In this document: piece after piece, positions 45,077 to 55,434 of the stretch
How positions within the stretch are numbered: position 1 is the first letter of the stretch
Layout: each line of letters starts with the position of its first letter
NCBI GenBank assembly: GCA_963576565.1
Contig: OY755042.1
Span: 94,792,185-94,856,184, forward strand
DNA from: Aspidapion aeneum
Taxonomy: Eukaryota; Arthropoda; Insecta; Coleoptera; Brentidae
Direction: 5' to 3'
DNA: 64,000 bases
Made by a program: the position numbers and the translations under genes
The notes under the pieces: generated by a model
The model's input: only the letters and a program-made list of their open reading frames with translations
Told to the model about the DNA's origin: nothing
Databases searched by the model: none

Positions 45077-45364
45077 TGCTTCAGTATTTTTTTTTTAATT
45101 TTGCAGAAACTGTCTTCTATAGCAGCACTTTTGGTGCATTTAGTGCTTAACTTTTTTAATTTTCGAACGCGGTGCCATTTTTATTTCTAAAAACCTTCGG
45201 TCTAGCGTAATTTTTTTAAATAAACTTTTTTTTTTGGTCAACAAATTTTTTAAGGGCGGTATTTTAAAATGACCCGTTTGGCCGGCTTTTTTATGGAAAA
45301 TCCGGCTTTTTTGTCTCTGCCGTCCTCCTTTTACGCGAAACCCATATGGTCACCCTATATTAAT

Positions 45365-46600
45365 CTATCCATCTATTTAGCCTTTTTCAATCCATCTTTG
45401 GACATAGGCCTTCCCCAATATCTTCCACTTTTCTCTGTCTGCCGCCGTGTTCATCCATCTAGTTCCCGCGTGTTTCTTCAAATCGTCTGCACATCTCATT
45501 TGGGGTCTTACCCTATTTCGTTTATTTTGCCAAGGTGTCCAGTTTACAATACATTTTTTCCATCGATCGACTATTTGTCTGATATTATGACCGGCAAATT
45601 TCCACTTTAATTTTGCTACTTCTCCTTACATTTGTTTTATTTCTTATCCATTCATTCCTTTTTCTATCTGTTATCTTTCCATTGAACTTTGGGCTTTTGT
45701 TACTTTATACATGTTTGATTTTGTAAGTGTCCAGGTGTGGGATTCATAGGTAAGTACAGGAAGGATACATTGGTTACAGTGGCGGACACGGGGGGGAAGG
45801 CCAAGGAGGAAAAAAAACACAAAACATTTTTTTGCGGGAATTAATAAGAATTAGCTTTAAAGTTTGCCACTACGTGCAAACAAAATGTGCCGCAGGTGAA
45901 AATTGGAGCAAAATAAGTTAATTCTTGCGTCAAAATTTTATATTTGGTAAAAATTTGAGGCCTATGCATCAGTTATTTTTTTTCTGGGACTGGAACAAGG
46001 GGGGTTCCTCTGCCCCCACCCCTGGATCCGCCACTGATTGGTTATACACTTTCGTTGTAAGCTACTGAGGATATTTTTAATTTTTTAATATGTAGCTTAA
46101 TTTACCGAATGCTCCCAGGCCAATTTTACTCGCCTCTTGTTTTCAGCTGTTTGGTTTTCTTTTTTCAGTTCTCCATTCTCTATTTGTTCTATTTTCTTTT
46201 GGTTTATTCTGATCGGGATATCTTCATCTGTGTTTGTTATGATTTTATTTTTAGTATAGTTCATACTCAATTTTTAGCTGTTGAATCCAGTTCTTCCGGC
46301 ATTTTGATCAGTTATTCTTTCTTGTCTGTTATTAAGGCAATATCATCAGCATATCTTAGGTAGTTCAAGTAGTGTGCGCTTACATTGATACTTATTTCTT
46401 CCCAATCTAAGTTTTTAAAATCATCATCTTTTAGGGCCTGGTTAACTAGTTTAGGGGAAATTGTGCCACCCTGGCTGACACCTTTCTTATGCGGATTGGC
46501 TTGGTTCATTCGTGGATTTTGATTGATTTTGTTGGATCGCTAAATATATTGGCTATTAAGTCTGTATATCTTTGATCTATTTGGCTTTTAATTAAAACAT
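45365..46600 (-). pseudogene. RTE-type LINE ORF2 remnant, split by a hAT MITE
   Basis: Read on the minus strand in order. Upstream of 46509 a frame gives IDQRYTDLIANIFSDPTKSI. Then comes GVSQGGTISPKLVNQALKDD and YLNYLRYADDIALITDKKE (RT palm with YADD), then a degraded thumb with LDSTAKN. After the MITE 45777-46036 come NIRQIVDRWKKCIVNWTPWQ, RPQMRCADDLKKHAGTRWMN and REKWKILGKAYVQRW, the RTE-type C-terminus. Several stops and frameshifts make it inactive. A second copy of the same 3' region lies at 63480-63905, in the same orientation. Confidence 0.85.
45777..46036. mobile_element. 260-bp hAT MITE with perfect 8-bp duplication
   Basis: Left CAGTGGCGGACACGGGGGG, right CCCCCACCCCTGGATCCGCCACTG-type end (CCGCCACTG is the inverse of CAGTGGCGG). 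attggtta flanks both sides (45769-45776, 46037-46044). It interrupts the RTE-type coding remnant. Confidence 0.92.
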
Positions 46601-48680
46601 AACATGTGACATACCCTGTACGAATAAAAGTTTAAAATACACCTGCAGGAATGTTAATCTTACATCAGTGATAACAGTCGTAAACCTTATTCTGTCTTAC
46701 GCAATTTCAACACCCCTGCTTTTACATAAACTACCAATTTTTATGGAATACCTCTGAAAGTATAAAATAATAGAGAGATTGCTTAAGGTGCAAGTCCAAG
46801 TGACACTGAAAATTGATTTTGTTGGAAAAATAAAGTCTCGAACATACACAGAATTTTTTTATATCAAATCTGGAAAACGTATTTTCTTGAAAATATTATC
46901 TTCACTCAAAACAAGTATACTTGAATTAACAACGACGTCCAAGCGCGGATTTGAGGGGGGTAACGTGGTTAATTACCCTCCCCCTAGAAAAAAAAAATAA
47001 ATACACTTTTAGTTAATAAATAAAGGGCTAACTCCTAGAAAAAAAAGTAGACAAATAGTTTTTTTGTCGGCCATTACCCCCCTAGATTTTGGAGACGCCA
47101 TCATTTCGTATTTCATGTTATTTTTTGTTTTTATTCATGAAATATTTACAGTTCCTAATTCTATAAAAATTGTTAAAATTCCATTAGTGGTCTGATGGCT
47201 GATATTAACTATTTTCTAACCTCTATTTAAAGTTGTTTAATTTTCAAAAGAGAAAAACTAAATTTTAGTAAATGATGTTTGGAACAAGTGGGGATAAAGC
47301 TTAATATTATAAAGTTTTAGCATTTTAAAACAAGTTACTTACAGAGTGGGAAAAAATTTAATAAAAAATAATAATTTTGTTAAAATATATTATTTAAAAT
47401 ATTAGGTTAGATTTTTTTCTTAATTTTATAGTATAGACCGAATGCTTTTGCGTATTTTTTCTGTTCCGACTGTTTTTGATAAAAATTATTAGTTTTCGAG
47501 AAAATCGCAAAAAAAATTATATCTAGCGAAGCTCAAGGAGGATTTAGGCGGGGAATATGTGGTCCCAGATGCTAAGAAATAATTATTAAAAAATCCTTGC
47601 ACCTATTTTTTTCCAGGTCAGTTCCAAATATGACTGGGCTAATACTAGTTGGAATCCTGGTTGTTGTAATGTAATATTTTGTAAAACTCCTAATAAAACT
47701 TTTTTCAATCTTTGTTTTGTGAAGTATAGCGTAAAAGCGGATACATCAAAAATTTTATTTTGGCGGTATGTTGATGCCTAAAGCCAAGGACAGAAGTTTT
47801 ATGGAAATTTACATGTTTGTTTATATTTAGAATTGTTTCTATTGGCGTTTAACATGCGTATTAAAAAAACAAAAACTAAAGGGTGACTATTATTGATTAC
47901 TATCAGGAACTGATTGTTAACTACCTAAGTACGTAGGTTTTAAAAAAATTGTGAAAAATTTTTAGGTGAATATTAGTTATGCAACTTTTTATTTTATGGC
48001 AAACAGGGCAAGGCAAAATGGGCCCACCCTGGTCTACTTTCCAAACCGATGGACTTTAAATAAAACGCTGCCACTTTATTATTAAAATTTATACGTTCAA
48101 TGATCACAGTCATTTCAATATGTAATTAAAATTAAAAATCACATAAATCTCCTGGATTATTTCGTTAAGAAAAAATAAAAAAATAGTTTTAAATAAAATT
48201 AGATAGTTTTTAATTTTTATTTATTAATTTATACAAAATAAAATAAGCATTTTAATAAATATACAGTAAAAACATTGTGCAAAACCCTTAAGCAATTTTA
48301 AAAATCACCCAAAACGCCAAAATTTTAATAATTTAACATAAAAAATGGTGCAAATTCGGGCAAGCTTTTTTTCTTGATATCTTTTTCAGAATCGTACTGA
48401 ATATTTTAGAGTATATTTGTAGTCAAGAATATGGTGAAATTATTCACAAAAATGTTATTATATTACGAATTTGTAATTATGATTTGACTAATACATCAAC
48501 TTTTTACATTTAAATTCACCAGCGCTATGCAATGACCAGAAAAATTAAATTATTTTAAATATTAGTTACTGAATACCTTAAGTATTGTTATCCATAACTA
48601 ATTAAAAACGTCAGTAGATTTTAAAAACAGTCAGATGAATACAAACCTTATCAAAAATTTTATTTGGTTAAATTAATAAC
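46601..48680. other. stretch without recognised gene
   Basis: Long AT-rich interval; a small C-rich inverted pair near 46955-46985. Nothing that I can support as a gene. Confidence 0.45.
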
Positions 48681-48683
48681 GCT

Positions 48684-49170
48684 AGTTGCGTTCGGTATTT
48701 ACGTCGGAATAATCTTTTTGATCGAAATCGTTCGTTTATTCCATCTAGATCTAGGGGAGGTAGATCTGAATCGTTCGGTAATTCTGCTCTGACTAGTCGG
48801 ACGTAAATCTGGTTGCTTCGTGGATTTTGACCGACGAAACAGATTGATCCGAGATTGTGACGTCATGTTGGGTATTTGTTTTGTTTACAAAAATATTTTT
48901 TATGTAAAAAGATTGAAATTGAATTATTTGATGTTGAAGACAACAAATTATATAAATTTCCGACATCACAGGAAAATTTTGTCAAAATTATAGCTGGGCG
49001 TAAGTTGCAATATGTACATAATATTTTTGGTTATACTTAGGGTTATAACCATTTATAAAAATTTGATCGATTTGATACGGATCGTTCGGTAATTTCAATT
49101 TGCTCAGACTAATCTGTAATAACGTGACCAAAAATCCGTCGCGTCTAAGATGCAAATACCGAACGCAGCT
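48684..49170. mobile_element. TIR element of about 487 bp
   Basis: The left end AGTTGCGTTCGGTATTT and the inverse of the right end, AGCTGCGTTCGGTATTT, match at 16 of 17 positions, with gct on each side (48681-48683, 49171-49173). A 3-bp duplication would fit PIF/Harbinger, but this is inference. Inside, tcgttcggtaatt occurs twice in direct orientation. Confidence 0.65.
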
Positions 49171-49423
49171 GCTAATAAGAAAGCATAACCTAAGTTTGAC
49201 AGTACGCTGCAAAAAAATTAAAATATATCAATTGTTTTTTTTTTTCAAGACCTACTAGAGTACTAGAGGATTATAAATAATTTGTCATAAATTTGATTAA
49301 AAATGCCGCAAACAAAATCTGTTAAGGCCAGCTTTAAAATTTACTTTAAATATTCAAATTGCCTCTTGTTCGTTTTCGCCAGGCCACCCTGTATAAACAA
49401 GTAGACCTTAAAATACTTAGGTA
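49171..49423. other. short AT-rich interval
   Basis: Contains gccaccctgtataaac (49383-49398), a lone repeat terminus. Confidence 0.4.
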
Positions 49424-50317
49424 GGGAAAAGGGGGGCAATATGGGATACCTAATTTTATATGCTTATTTCTCCTATTGAATGATCACCATTGCGTTCGTC
49501 ATTTGGAACTAAGTTGGCCGGATATGTTATCTTTATATTTTAATTTTCAGTTTAAGCAATTGAGGTCCATCATACTTTTATTTTTATTTTTGTAACGAGT
49601 TGACTTTGCCCCATTTTAACCCGTATACGGGGTAAAATGGGGCATCTATATTTGGCAAAACAAGCGGGGCGGTTGTGTAATTTAGAATCAGTATTTTTGT
49701 AAGAAGTTTTATTTATTAAAATAGTAACCAAGATTAAAATACTTATTTAAAAAATAAAAAGTTGTAATAAAAAATACATTTATAACAATTAAATTTAGTT
49801 TTTACAAAATTTTTAAAGAATTACAGCAACCTGTTCATCGCTGTCGATTCTGCTACACGATTTTTTTTTGGGGGCAAAATGGGGTATAGGTTACTAGGTA
49901 TAACAAGGTACCCCGTTTTGTCACCATGAAAAACCCCCCTTTTGCCACAAACCACCAGTTAAATTCAAACAAAAGTTATACACAGTACAAGGCTATTTTT
50001 TTAGGCAACGCGTTTAATTATAAATAGTACATAAACTCACTAATTGTTCAATATGAACAAAATTTTAAAAAGTCTGTAAAAAATGTACTTACCATCACAA
50101 AATGCGCAAGCTATTTTTACAATAAACAGCGCACAACATCACATATTGAGCAAAAACCAACTTAAGCTCAGCCGACCGGCACCAATTATATTGCAGAGAG
50201 TTGAACCAGTCATGGGAATAAAACATCTGATATTAAGAGGTTTTATTCTTGCATAGTTTACCTAAAACTTCGGTTTTCTCTCGTTTTACCCCAGTCCCAT
50301 TTTGCCCCACTTTCCCC
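49424..50317. mobile_element. 894-bp TA-flanked element with GGGGCAAAATGGG repeats
   Basis: The left end GGGAAAAGGGGGGCAATATG and the inverse of the right end, GGGGAAAGTGGGGCAAAATG, form the TIR. TA flanks both sides (49422-49423, 50318-50319). The terminal motif recurs internally: ggggtaaaatggggc near 49629, gggggcaaaatgggg near 49870, and the inverted forms ccccgttttgtcacc and ccccccttttgcc near 49912-49942. No transposase is present. Tc1/mariner or pogo-like by duplication type. Confidence 0.78.
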
Positions 50318-50319
50318 TA

Positions 50320-50843
50320 TATGAATTTTTTTTCTATAATATTCTATTTTTTAATATATAACCTTTGCCCCTTTGTAGCACTGTTTATTACTAATATTGG
50401 TTAATCTGTCTAGTCATATATTATTAATTGTGTACCCATATTATTAATATTAAGTACAAAATTGCACAGATTTTTATTAACTTAATTGAATGTAATTTAA
50501 AATAACACCTTGACGTTTTTTTTGCAAAGGAGAATTTTGGGATCTCTAATGACGTCAATATATTTTTAGGAAAATAAAACAATAAAAGCATTTCCTATTC
50601 TTTTTCCGGCATTAAAAAATGTAATAGTGATGCATTCGGAAATTTTTAAGTGTTTACTTGTCTCTGATTTTTAAGTAAAACAACAGGAACTAAAAAAAAA
50701 AATAAAATCCCCGATAACTTATAACTTCCTCTTTATAAGGTATTTCCGGAACAACTTTTTACGAAACAACTAGACAAAATTTTTACCATATGAGCCCACT
50801 CAGCAATAGCTAGAAAAGGTATTGTTTTCGCCGAAAAACTGTT
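50320..50843. other. stretch without recognisable gene
   Basis: No supported feature. Confidence 0.4.
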
Positions 50844-51178
50844 ATCATACGAAAAACATTTCATTTAATAAAAAGCCAAGTACGCGACAATGATATTCCG
50901 TAAAAAGAATTGAGATAAAAATAAAGCCAAGTTCTCCAATACAAATGTCAAAATGAAAGGTTTTTACCAGTTTGGAAATGTTTTTTTAAACTTTGTTATT
51001 ACAGCCAAACTTTTTTATGTTCAATTTAGCACTGTGCCTAAGAGTCATTTGCAGCCGTAATAGCCAAGTTTAGAAAAATATTTTCAGACTAGTAAGAACC
51101 TTTCATTTTAAAATTTGTATTGGAGAACTGGCCTTTATTTTTATCTCAATTCTTTTTATGGAAAATCATTTTCGCGTA

Positions 51179-51899
51179 GGGGAGAACCGCTATGAAGTGG
51201 ACACTTTATCAAAAATAGTAAAATTGACATTTTATAGACAATGTAATTATTCAAAAGTATGTAAGGGGAAAGCTTAATTAATATACTTGTAAAATGAACT
51301 ATTAAAAGAAAATAGGCAAGCTTATGGTCTGAGTAATATTCAAATTTGGAAAAAGTAGCATTTGCCCATTTCAAAACATCGATGTATTGAAACGGACAGT
51401 AGCGGTTTTGAAAATTTCTTTCGCATTAAAAGACATTAATTGCTTCAAAAATAACTTTTATTCAAACAGAAACTATCTTAAGAACAGTTGTTGCAATAAA
51501 AATGTCGAATACCCTTTGTTGTTTCTTATCGAAGCCTTGAAACGGACACATCGTATTGAAACGGACAATACAGCGTATCATGTCCACTTCAAAGCGACAC
51601 CTACTTAACCTCACTATAGTAACTTAGTTACAGCCTTACTAATCTGAAATTAACTAAATTTCATTAGCTTACCTGTGACATAGTTCGATATTTTCGTAAA
51701 TAATTTAGTTTTTCAACGAATAATAATAAAATGATTGCCGTCGTCACGCGGTGAAGTTGTTTACTGAACAACTTCGGTCAAAGTGTGATCTGGGCACAGG
51801 GTTGCCATATGTAAATTTGAAATTCTCGGTCAAACAATCATACTGGAACTACGACAACTGTCCGTTTCAGAACCCGTCCGTTTCATAGCGGTTTTCCGC
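51179..51899. mobile_element. 721-bp TA-flanked element with GAAACGGACA repeats
   Basis: The left end GGGGAGAACCGCTATGAAGT and the inverse of the right end, GCGGAAAACCGCTATGAAAC, form the TIR. Removing the element and one TA restores the family A hairpin sequence (cgcgta + cttggc), so the boundaries are exact. The inner part of the end (tgaaacggacag) recurs at 51388, 51538, 51558 and near 51858. No transposase. Confidence 0.88.
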
Positions 51900-52245
51900 T
51901 ACTTGGCCTTTTTGAACACGAAATGATTTTCTTATGATTTCACTCGTTTTTTTAAAGGATTTGGATAATATTTAAGTTTTGAAGTATAGTAAAGTATACG
52001 GAATATTGTTTAAAACTTTTGCAATGCCTTCTTTAAAATTTTGAGGTTTTTTAATTTTTTTCCATGGTTTTATCATAGTTCCTATCAGTCTTCCGAAGCT
52101 CAGCTCTAGCGTTTCTGGAAGTGGGAATGTTACTTTTACATAAATTTACATGTATAGGGGACGAAATAATTTAAAATTTTTTCCAAGGGTTTGGTCATAA
52201 TTTCTATCAGTCTGCCAAATTTCAGCTTTGTGGCATATCTGGAAG

Positions 52246-52439
52246 CAGGGCCGTATTTGGACCAAAATTTTGGGGGGGGGGGGGGTTAGGCCAGTGGAGT
52301 TTAAAAAATTGTGGTTTAAAAATGAACTACAATTTTTTAATAGGTTTAAATGAAAAAAAGTTAAACTTAAAAAACACATTTCTATCTATTTTTCGGAGGG
52401 GGTTTGAACCCCCAAAACCCCCCCTCAAATACGGCCCTG
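52246..52439. mobile_element. 194-bp hAT MITE with perfect 8-bp duplication
   Basis: Left CAGGGCCGTATTTGG and right CAAATACGGCCCTG are inverses, with tctggaag on both sides (52238-52245, 52440-52447). G-run and C-run lie inside the respective ends. Confidence 0.92.
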
Positions 52440-52639
52440 TCTGGAAGTACAGTAGAATTTTGATAATCTATACATGAGTGAGTGAGTGGCAATTTCGACA
52501 TTTTTTTAAATTTCGTAGATCTAAGACTGTGCAAAGTTTGAGTTTCGTAGCTGTTTCCGAAGTAGATTTTTAGATAGGCCAAATATGGGCTGAAGTTGCG
52601 CGAAATGGCCGGGCACTGCCGTGCCCTCCGATTTGGGGG

Positions 52640-52815
52640 TATTTTGACCTATCTTAACAATATTGTCTTGACGTCTGTCCGTGTGTGTGTGTGTGTTTAT
52701 GTCCGTCTGTAACATGATAGCTCCTAAACCGCTGAACCGATTTGCATGAAATTTTTGGTGACATAGTGTTCGATACTGTAACGAGCTGATTAGATTTGGG
52801 TCAAAATCCATTATT
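52640..52815 (+). repeat. dispersed module shared with 19975-20130
   Basis: ttgacctatcttaacaatat, a GT microsatellite, ctgaaccgatttgcatgaaa and agctgattagatttgggtca occur in the same order as in the first copy. Confidence 0.72.
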
Positions 52816-54880
52816 GTTAATGACAGTTTTTTGACAGTTCAAAAACTAAAATTATGCTTACTTTTCAACAGAACATCGCCTCGATATTTGGTTGTCAGAA
52901 TATAGTAGAACATATTTTTTTCAATAATTTGCGTTAAAACCAAAAACTTCATAGGAGCTGTCTTTTCTGAGATATTTCCAAAAAACTGTTTTTAAGGTGG
53001 AAATAGCATGGAGCGTGCTAATCGGCTAGGAAGGTATCAGATCCGTCATGGATCCATTTGTTTTTTTATCGCTACTAAGGCATATCTCACACACATAGAT
53101 AGATTTTTGAATTGTTTACGGGGTTGGACAGTAGACGGCTGAGTGCCTGAAATGAAGAAAACTAGAGATTTCAAAAAAAATTACCCCAAAGTTAAATTCA
53201 CCCCGTCTGGAAAAACAAACGTTTATTGAACTAAAACAAAGGAAAAAAATCGACAACACGCTAGAAGCTTACCCTCTTTCATTTAACAGCAGTTCCACAG
53301 TTTCACTCGCGGCACCGCGAGTGAAACTGTGGAACTTTCTTGTGGATGGAATTTTGGTTTTAATCTTAAAACACGTGTGACTTCTTTCAGTGTCTTTTCG
53401 GAAGTGGTTCTTCATTCCCCTGTCAAATACAGGGAGGCGCTTCAAACTCCCAGCGTGCGCAAAGCGCGCATGAATTTAGCAAAATGATCAGGTGTTCAAA
53501 AAAGGAAATAACTTTCAACAAAGAGAAAAATGATCACCTGATCGGAATTTCCCCAAACAAGGAGGTTCTCTTTTAAAGGTTTGGCTAAAGAGCCCAAAAA
53601 ATATCAAAACAAAATTTAAGGTTATGTTTTCCCAAAAATTTAAATAAAAACAAAAAATAACTGGCAGCATTAAATAGACAAATATTCAAGAGGCCTTTAA
53701 AGTTCGAAACAAGGCACATTTCTATTTACCTACTTTCCCAATTCAAAATATTGGGGCAAAGTTTAGCCCTGAAAGGTGGTGCATACTAAAAAAATTTGAA
53801 ATTGATAAAATGTTTCCCCAAAGCAAATAAATCGACGTGTCCGAGGAAAAAAATGAGAAATGCTCGAAAGAGCTTATTTTATACCTTAAAAAAAACACCC
53901 TGTGTACAATCTTTAGTAATAATCTACACAAAAGAGCTGTTGCATTTTACAAATCGTACTAGGTAGGAAATAAATAAAAACTTTCTTTTTCATTCGAAAA
54001 AAAATATTATCTTACAGAATAAAAAACAATGCGCAATCTAGCAGACAAAACAATATCCTGCTTTTAATAAGAATAATGACAATATTTACTGCCGAGGAAA
54101 TTTCTAATCTTAGGAAGAGTTCATTGTATTGTTTATGAACTGTTGAAGAACTAAGTAAATTTTTTTACCATCTCTTCGAGACATGACTTTTATTGTCATA
54201 TTGTAGTTGACATCCTTTAACAGATATGATTTTGTATGTAAGAATGAAAGTTTGTTTTGTAATCATATGACTTTGTTTTATTTTAGAATACACAGAAAAA
54301 TTTTAAAAAACTTTGTTATATGCTAAATTTTGTAAAATTTGCCAAAGATTTTCTGCTAGGTAACCGTGGCAGAAAGAAAATTGCAAAAAATAACAAAACA
54401 TCTAGATACAAAAATTAATTTTTATTTTGGAATCGATCGAAAAATCCAGTAACGGGAAAAAGGTAAAAAAGAGGAATGAAAAAATATTTCCCTGCAAATT
54501 TTAATTACAATTTATATAGAAATAGAAGGCCTAGAAAAAATTCATTCGATTGGCCGTAGTTGCTTATACAAAACTACCAAATTTCATTAAATTTTTAGTT
54601 TTTGCTCGATATTTTAGTAACCCATGTAGATATCTTTAATATTGATACAGCAGCTGATTGGGCTTAGAATAGCGCAACTTTTTTCTCATTTAAACAAACT
54701 CATATCTCCTACCGTTTTGAAATCCCCATGTAGTTGCTTTTATCTGGGACACCCTATATATAGCTAAAACAGTCTTTAAGAAGATTTTTTAAGCTTTGTT
54801 TTTCGAGTACACCTTTCTGATAACTTCAATCTTTAAATATATACCCTGAAAACTTTATCAAAATCGACCAACCCGTTCAG
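52816..54880. other. stretch without recognised gene; one perfect palindrome
   Basis: Besides the hairpin at 53291-53336 and a lone gacaccctatatata motif (54749-54763), I see no supported feature. Confidence 0.45.
53291..53336. repeat. perfect 22-bp-arm palindrome with 2-nt centre
   Basis: Arm agttccacagtttcactcgc + gg, then ca, then the exact inverse. It is GC-richer than its surroundings and has no mismatch in either arm. Confidence 0.97.
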
Positions 54881-54889
54881 AAACAGCAG

Positions 54890-55113
54890 CCCTTTGAAAA
54901 AATCTATCGTCTTCCTTATTGGCGGTACCAAAAAGTTCACTGACAGCGCGTACCGTGAGTGGGTCAGGGTTGTCGACGTACCGAGCGTCCCGACGCCCCC
55001 CACTACAATAGTCGCGCGCCAATCACGACCGACTGCGAGTCTTGTGCTGCTTTTAATATAAGCGAAAGCTTGATCGCCCCGTGCGTTATTCTGCTCTGAG
55101 ACAGCAAAGAGCA
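54890..55113 (+). promoter_or_regulatory. GC-rich promoter-like region of the mlpt/tal/pri locus
   Basis: Roughly 220 bp of markedly higher GC and CpG than the AT-rich flanks, directly upstream of the first micropeptide ORF. A CCAAT box is at 55019-55023 and a TATA-like AATATAAG at 55055-55062. About 30 bp further, the expected start site would be near 55085-55090, leaving a leader of about 25-30 nt before the first ATG (55114). The box assignments are pattern matches only. Confidence 0.55.
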
Positions 55114-55146
55114 ATGTTCGGTTTGGACCCCACTGGATTGTACTAG
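55114..55146 (+). CDS. mlpt: mlpt/tal/pri micropeptide 1 (10 aa, LDPTGLY)
   Basis: ATG to TAG encodes MFGLDPTGLY. The C-terminal LDPTGxY heptapeptide defines the tarsal-less/polished-rice/mille-pattes family. In Drosophila these peptides bind the ubiquitin ligase Ubr3 and trigger partial proteasomal processing of Shavenbaby; in Tribolium the gene is needed for segmentation and leg patterning. The length of 10-15 residues and the stop immediately after Tyr are as in known members. It is the first ATG after the likely transcription start, with G at -3. The following ORF begins 92 nt downstream, with no ATG between, which favours scanning or reinitiation on one polycistronic mRNA. Identification rests on the motif occurring three times in succession on one strand. 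Confidence 0.93.
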   Translation: MFGLDPTGLY

Positions 55147-55238
55147 CGCATAATCAAAAATCTCCGCGATCTTTTTGGCAATTCAAAGAAGTTTTGATTT
55201 TTTTTTAAGTAATTTATTTTGTTAAAGAATTCAAAAAA

Positions 55239-55283
55239 ATGGCTTTTGACAACGGAAAATTAGACCCTACCGGTCAATATTAA
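55239..55283 (+). CDS. mlpt: mlpt/tal/pri micropeptide 2 (14 aa, LDPTGQY)
   Basis: ATG to TAA encodes MAFDNGKLDPTGQY. The motif carries Gln at the variable position. The start has a strong context (aaaaaaATGg: A at -3, G at +4), better than that of micropeptide 1. This is the expected pattern if ribosomes pass or reinitiate after the first ORF. The upstream spacer is AT-rich and free of ATG. The codons for the shared motif differ from those in peptides 1 and 3 (tta gac cct acc ggt here, ttg gac ccc act gg- there). The match is therefore conserved at protein level and is not a recent nucleotide duplication. Confidence 0.95.
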   Translation: MAFDNGKLDPTGQY

Positions 55284-55364
55284 ACAGACTTTTTTCGCGT
55301 GTTGTGAAAAAAAAGTGTTTCATTTTCCAAAGTTGCAAAAATATTCTTCAGTCAAGAAACGAAA

Positions 55365-55412
55365 ATGGTGGTGGTAATGGGCAAAGGCTTGGACCCCACT
55401 GGGTTGTACTGA
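55365..55412 (+). CDS. mlpt: mlpt/tal/pri micropeptide 3 (15 aa, LDPTGLY)
   Basis: ATG to TGA encodes MVVVMGKGLDPTGLY. A second in-frame ATG at 55377 could give an 11-residue form. The start context is strong (gaaaATGg). The spacer from micropeptide 2 is 81 nt with no ATG. The motif nucleotides (ttggaccccactgg, ttgtac) equal those of micropeptide 1, unlike peptide 2, which hints that units 1 and 3 share a more recent origin or that gene conversion occurred. Same strand and spacing as the other ORFs support a single polycistronic transcript. Confidence 0.94.
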   Translation: MVVVMGKGLDPTGLY

Positions 55413-55434
55413 AAAGAGGGTCGACCCTACAGAA

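Larger units (their letters stand above)
43092..45357. mobile_element. hAT-like element with AGGGTGACCATAyG ends, carrying nested insertions
   Basis: The left end TAGGGTGACCATACG and the inverse of the right end, TAGGGTGACCATATG, match. The flanks share tattaat (43085-43091, 45358-45364), consistent with a 7-8 bp hAT duplication. Its own DNA is visible at both sides as repeated tccggctttttt blocks. Inside are a family B copy (43500-44285) and a LINE fragment (about 44290-45090). Its right end abuts an RTE-type LINE tail, so the RTE tail was the insertion target. Confidence 0.78.
50844..52640 (-). mobile_element. family A element, inverted, with two nested insertions
   Basis: From left to right: the hairpin (50844-51178, completed after the insertion at 51900-51945), the linker (51946-52080), a minisatellite remnant (ctctagcgtttctggaagtg), then the mirrored 5' block (tctatacatgagtgagtgag ... 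gcactgccgtgccctccga). The hairpin is split by a TA-flanked element (51179-51899). The minisatellite/5'-block junction is split by a hAT MITE (52246-52439). Confidence 0.8.

Noticed and set aside
54833..55114. Minus-strand ORF of 93 codons over the GC-rich block
   Set aside because: Its start is not a convincing ATG context and it overlaps the promoter of the micropeptide locus antisense; no motif.
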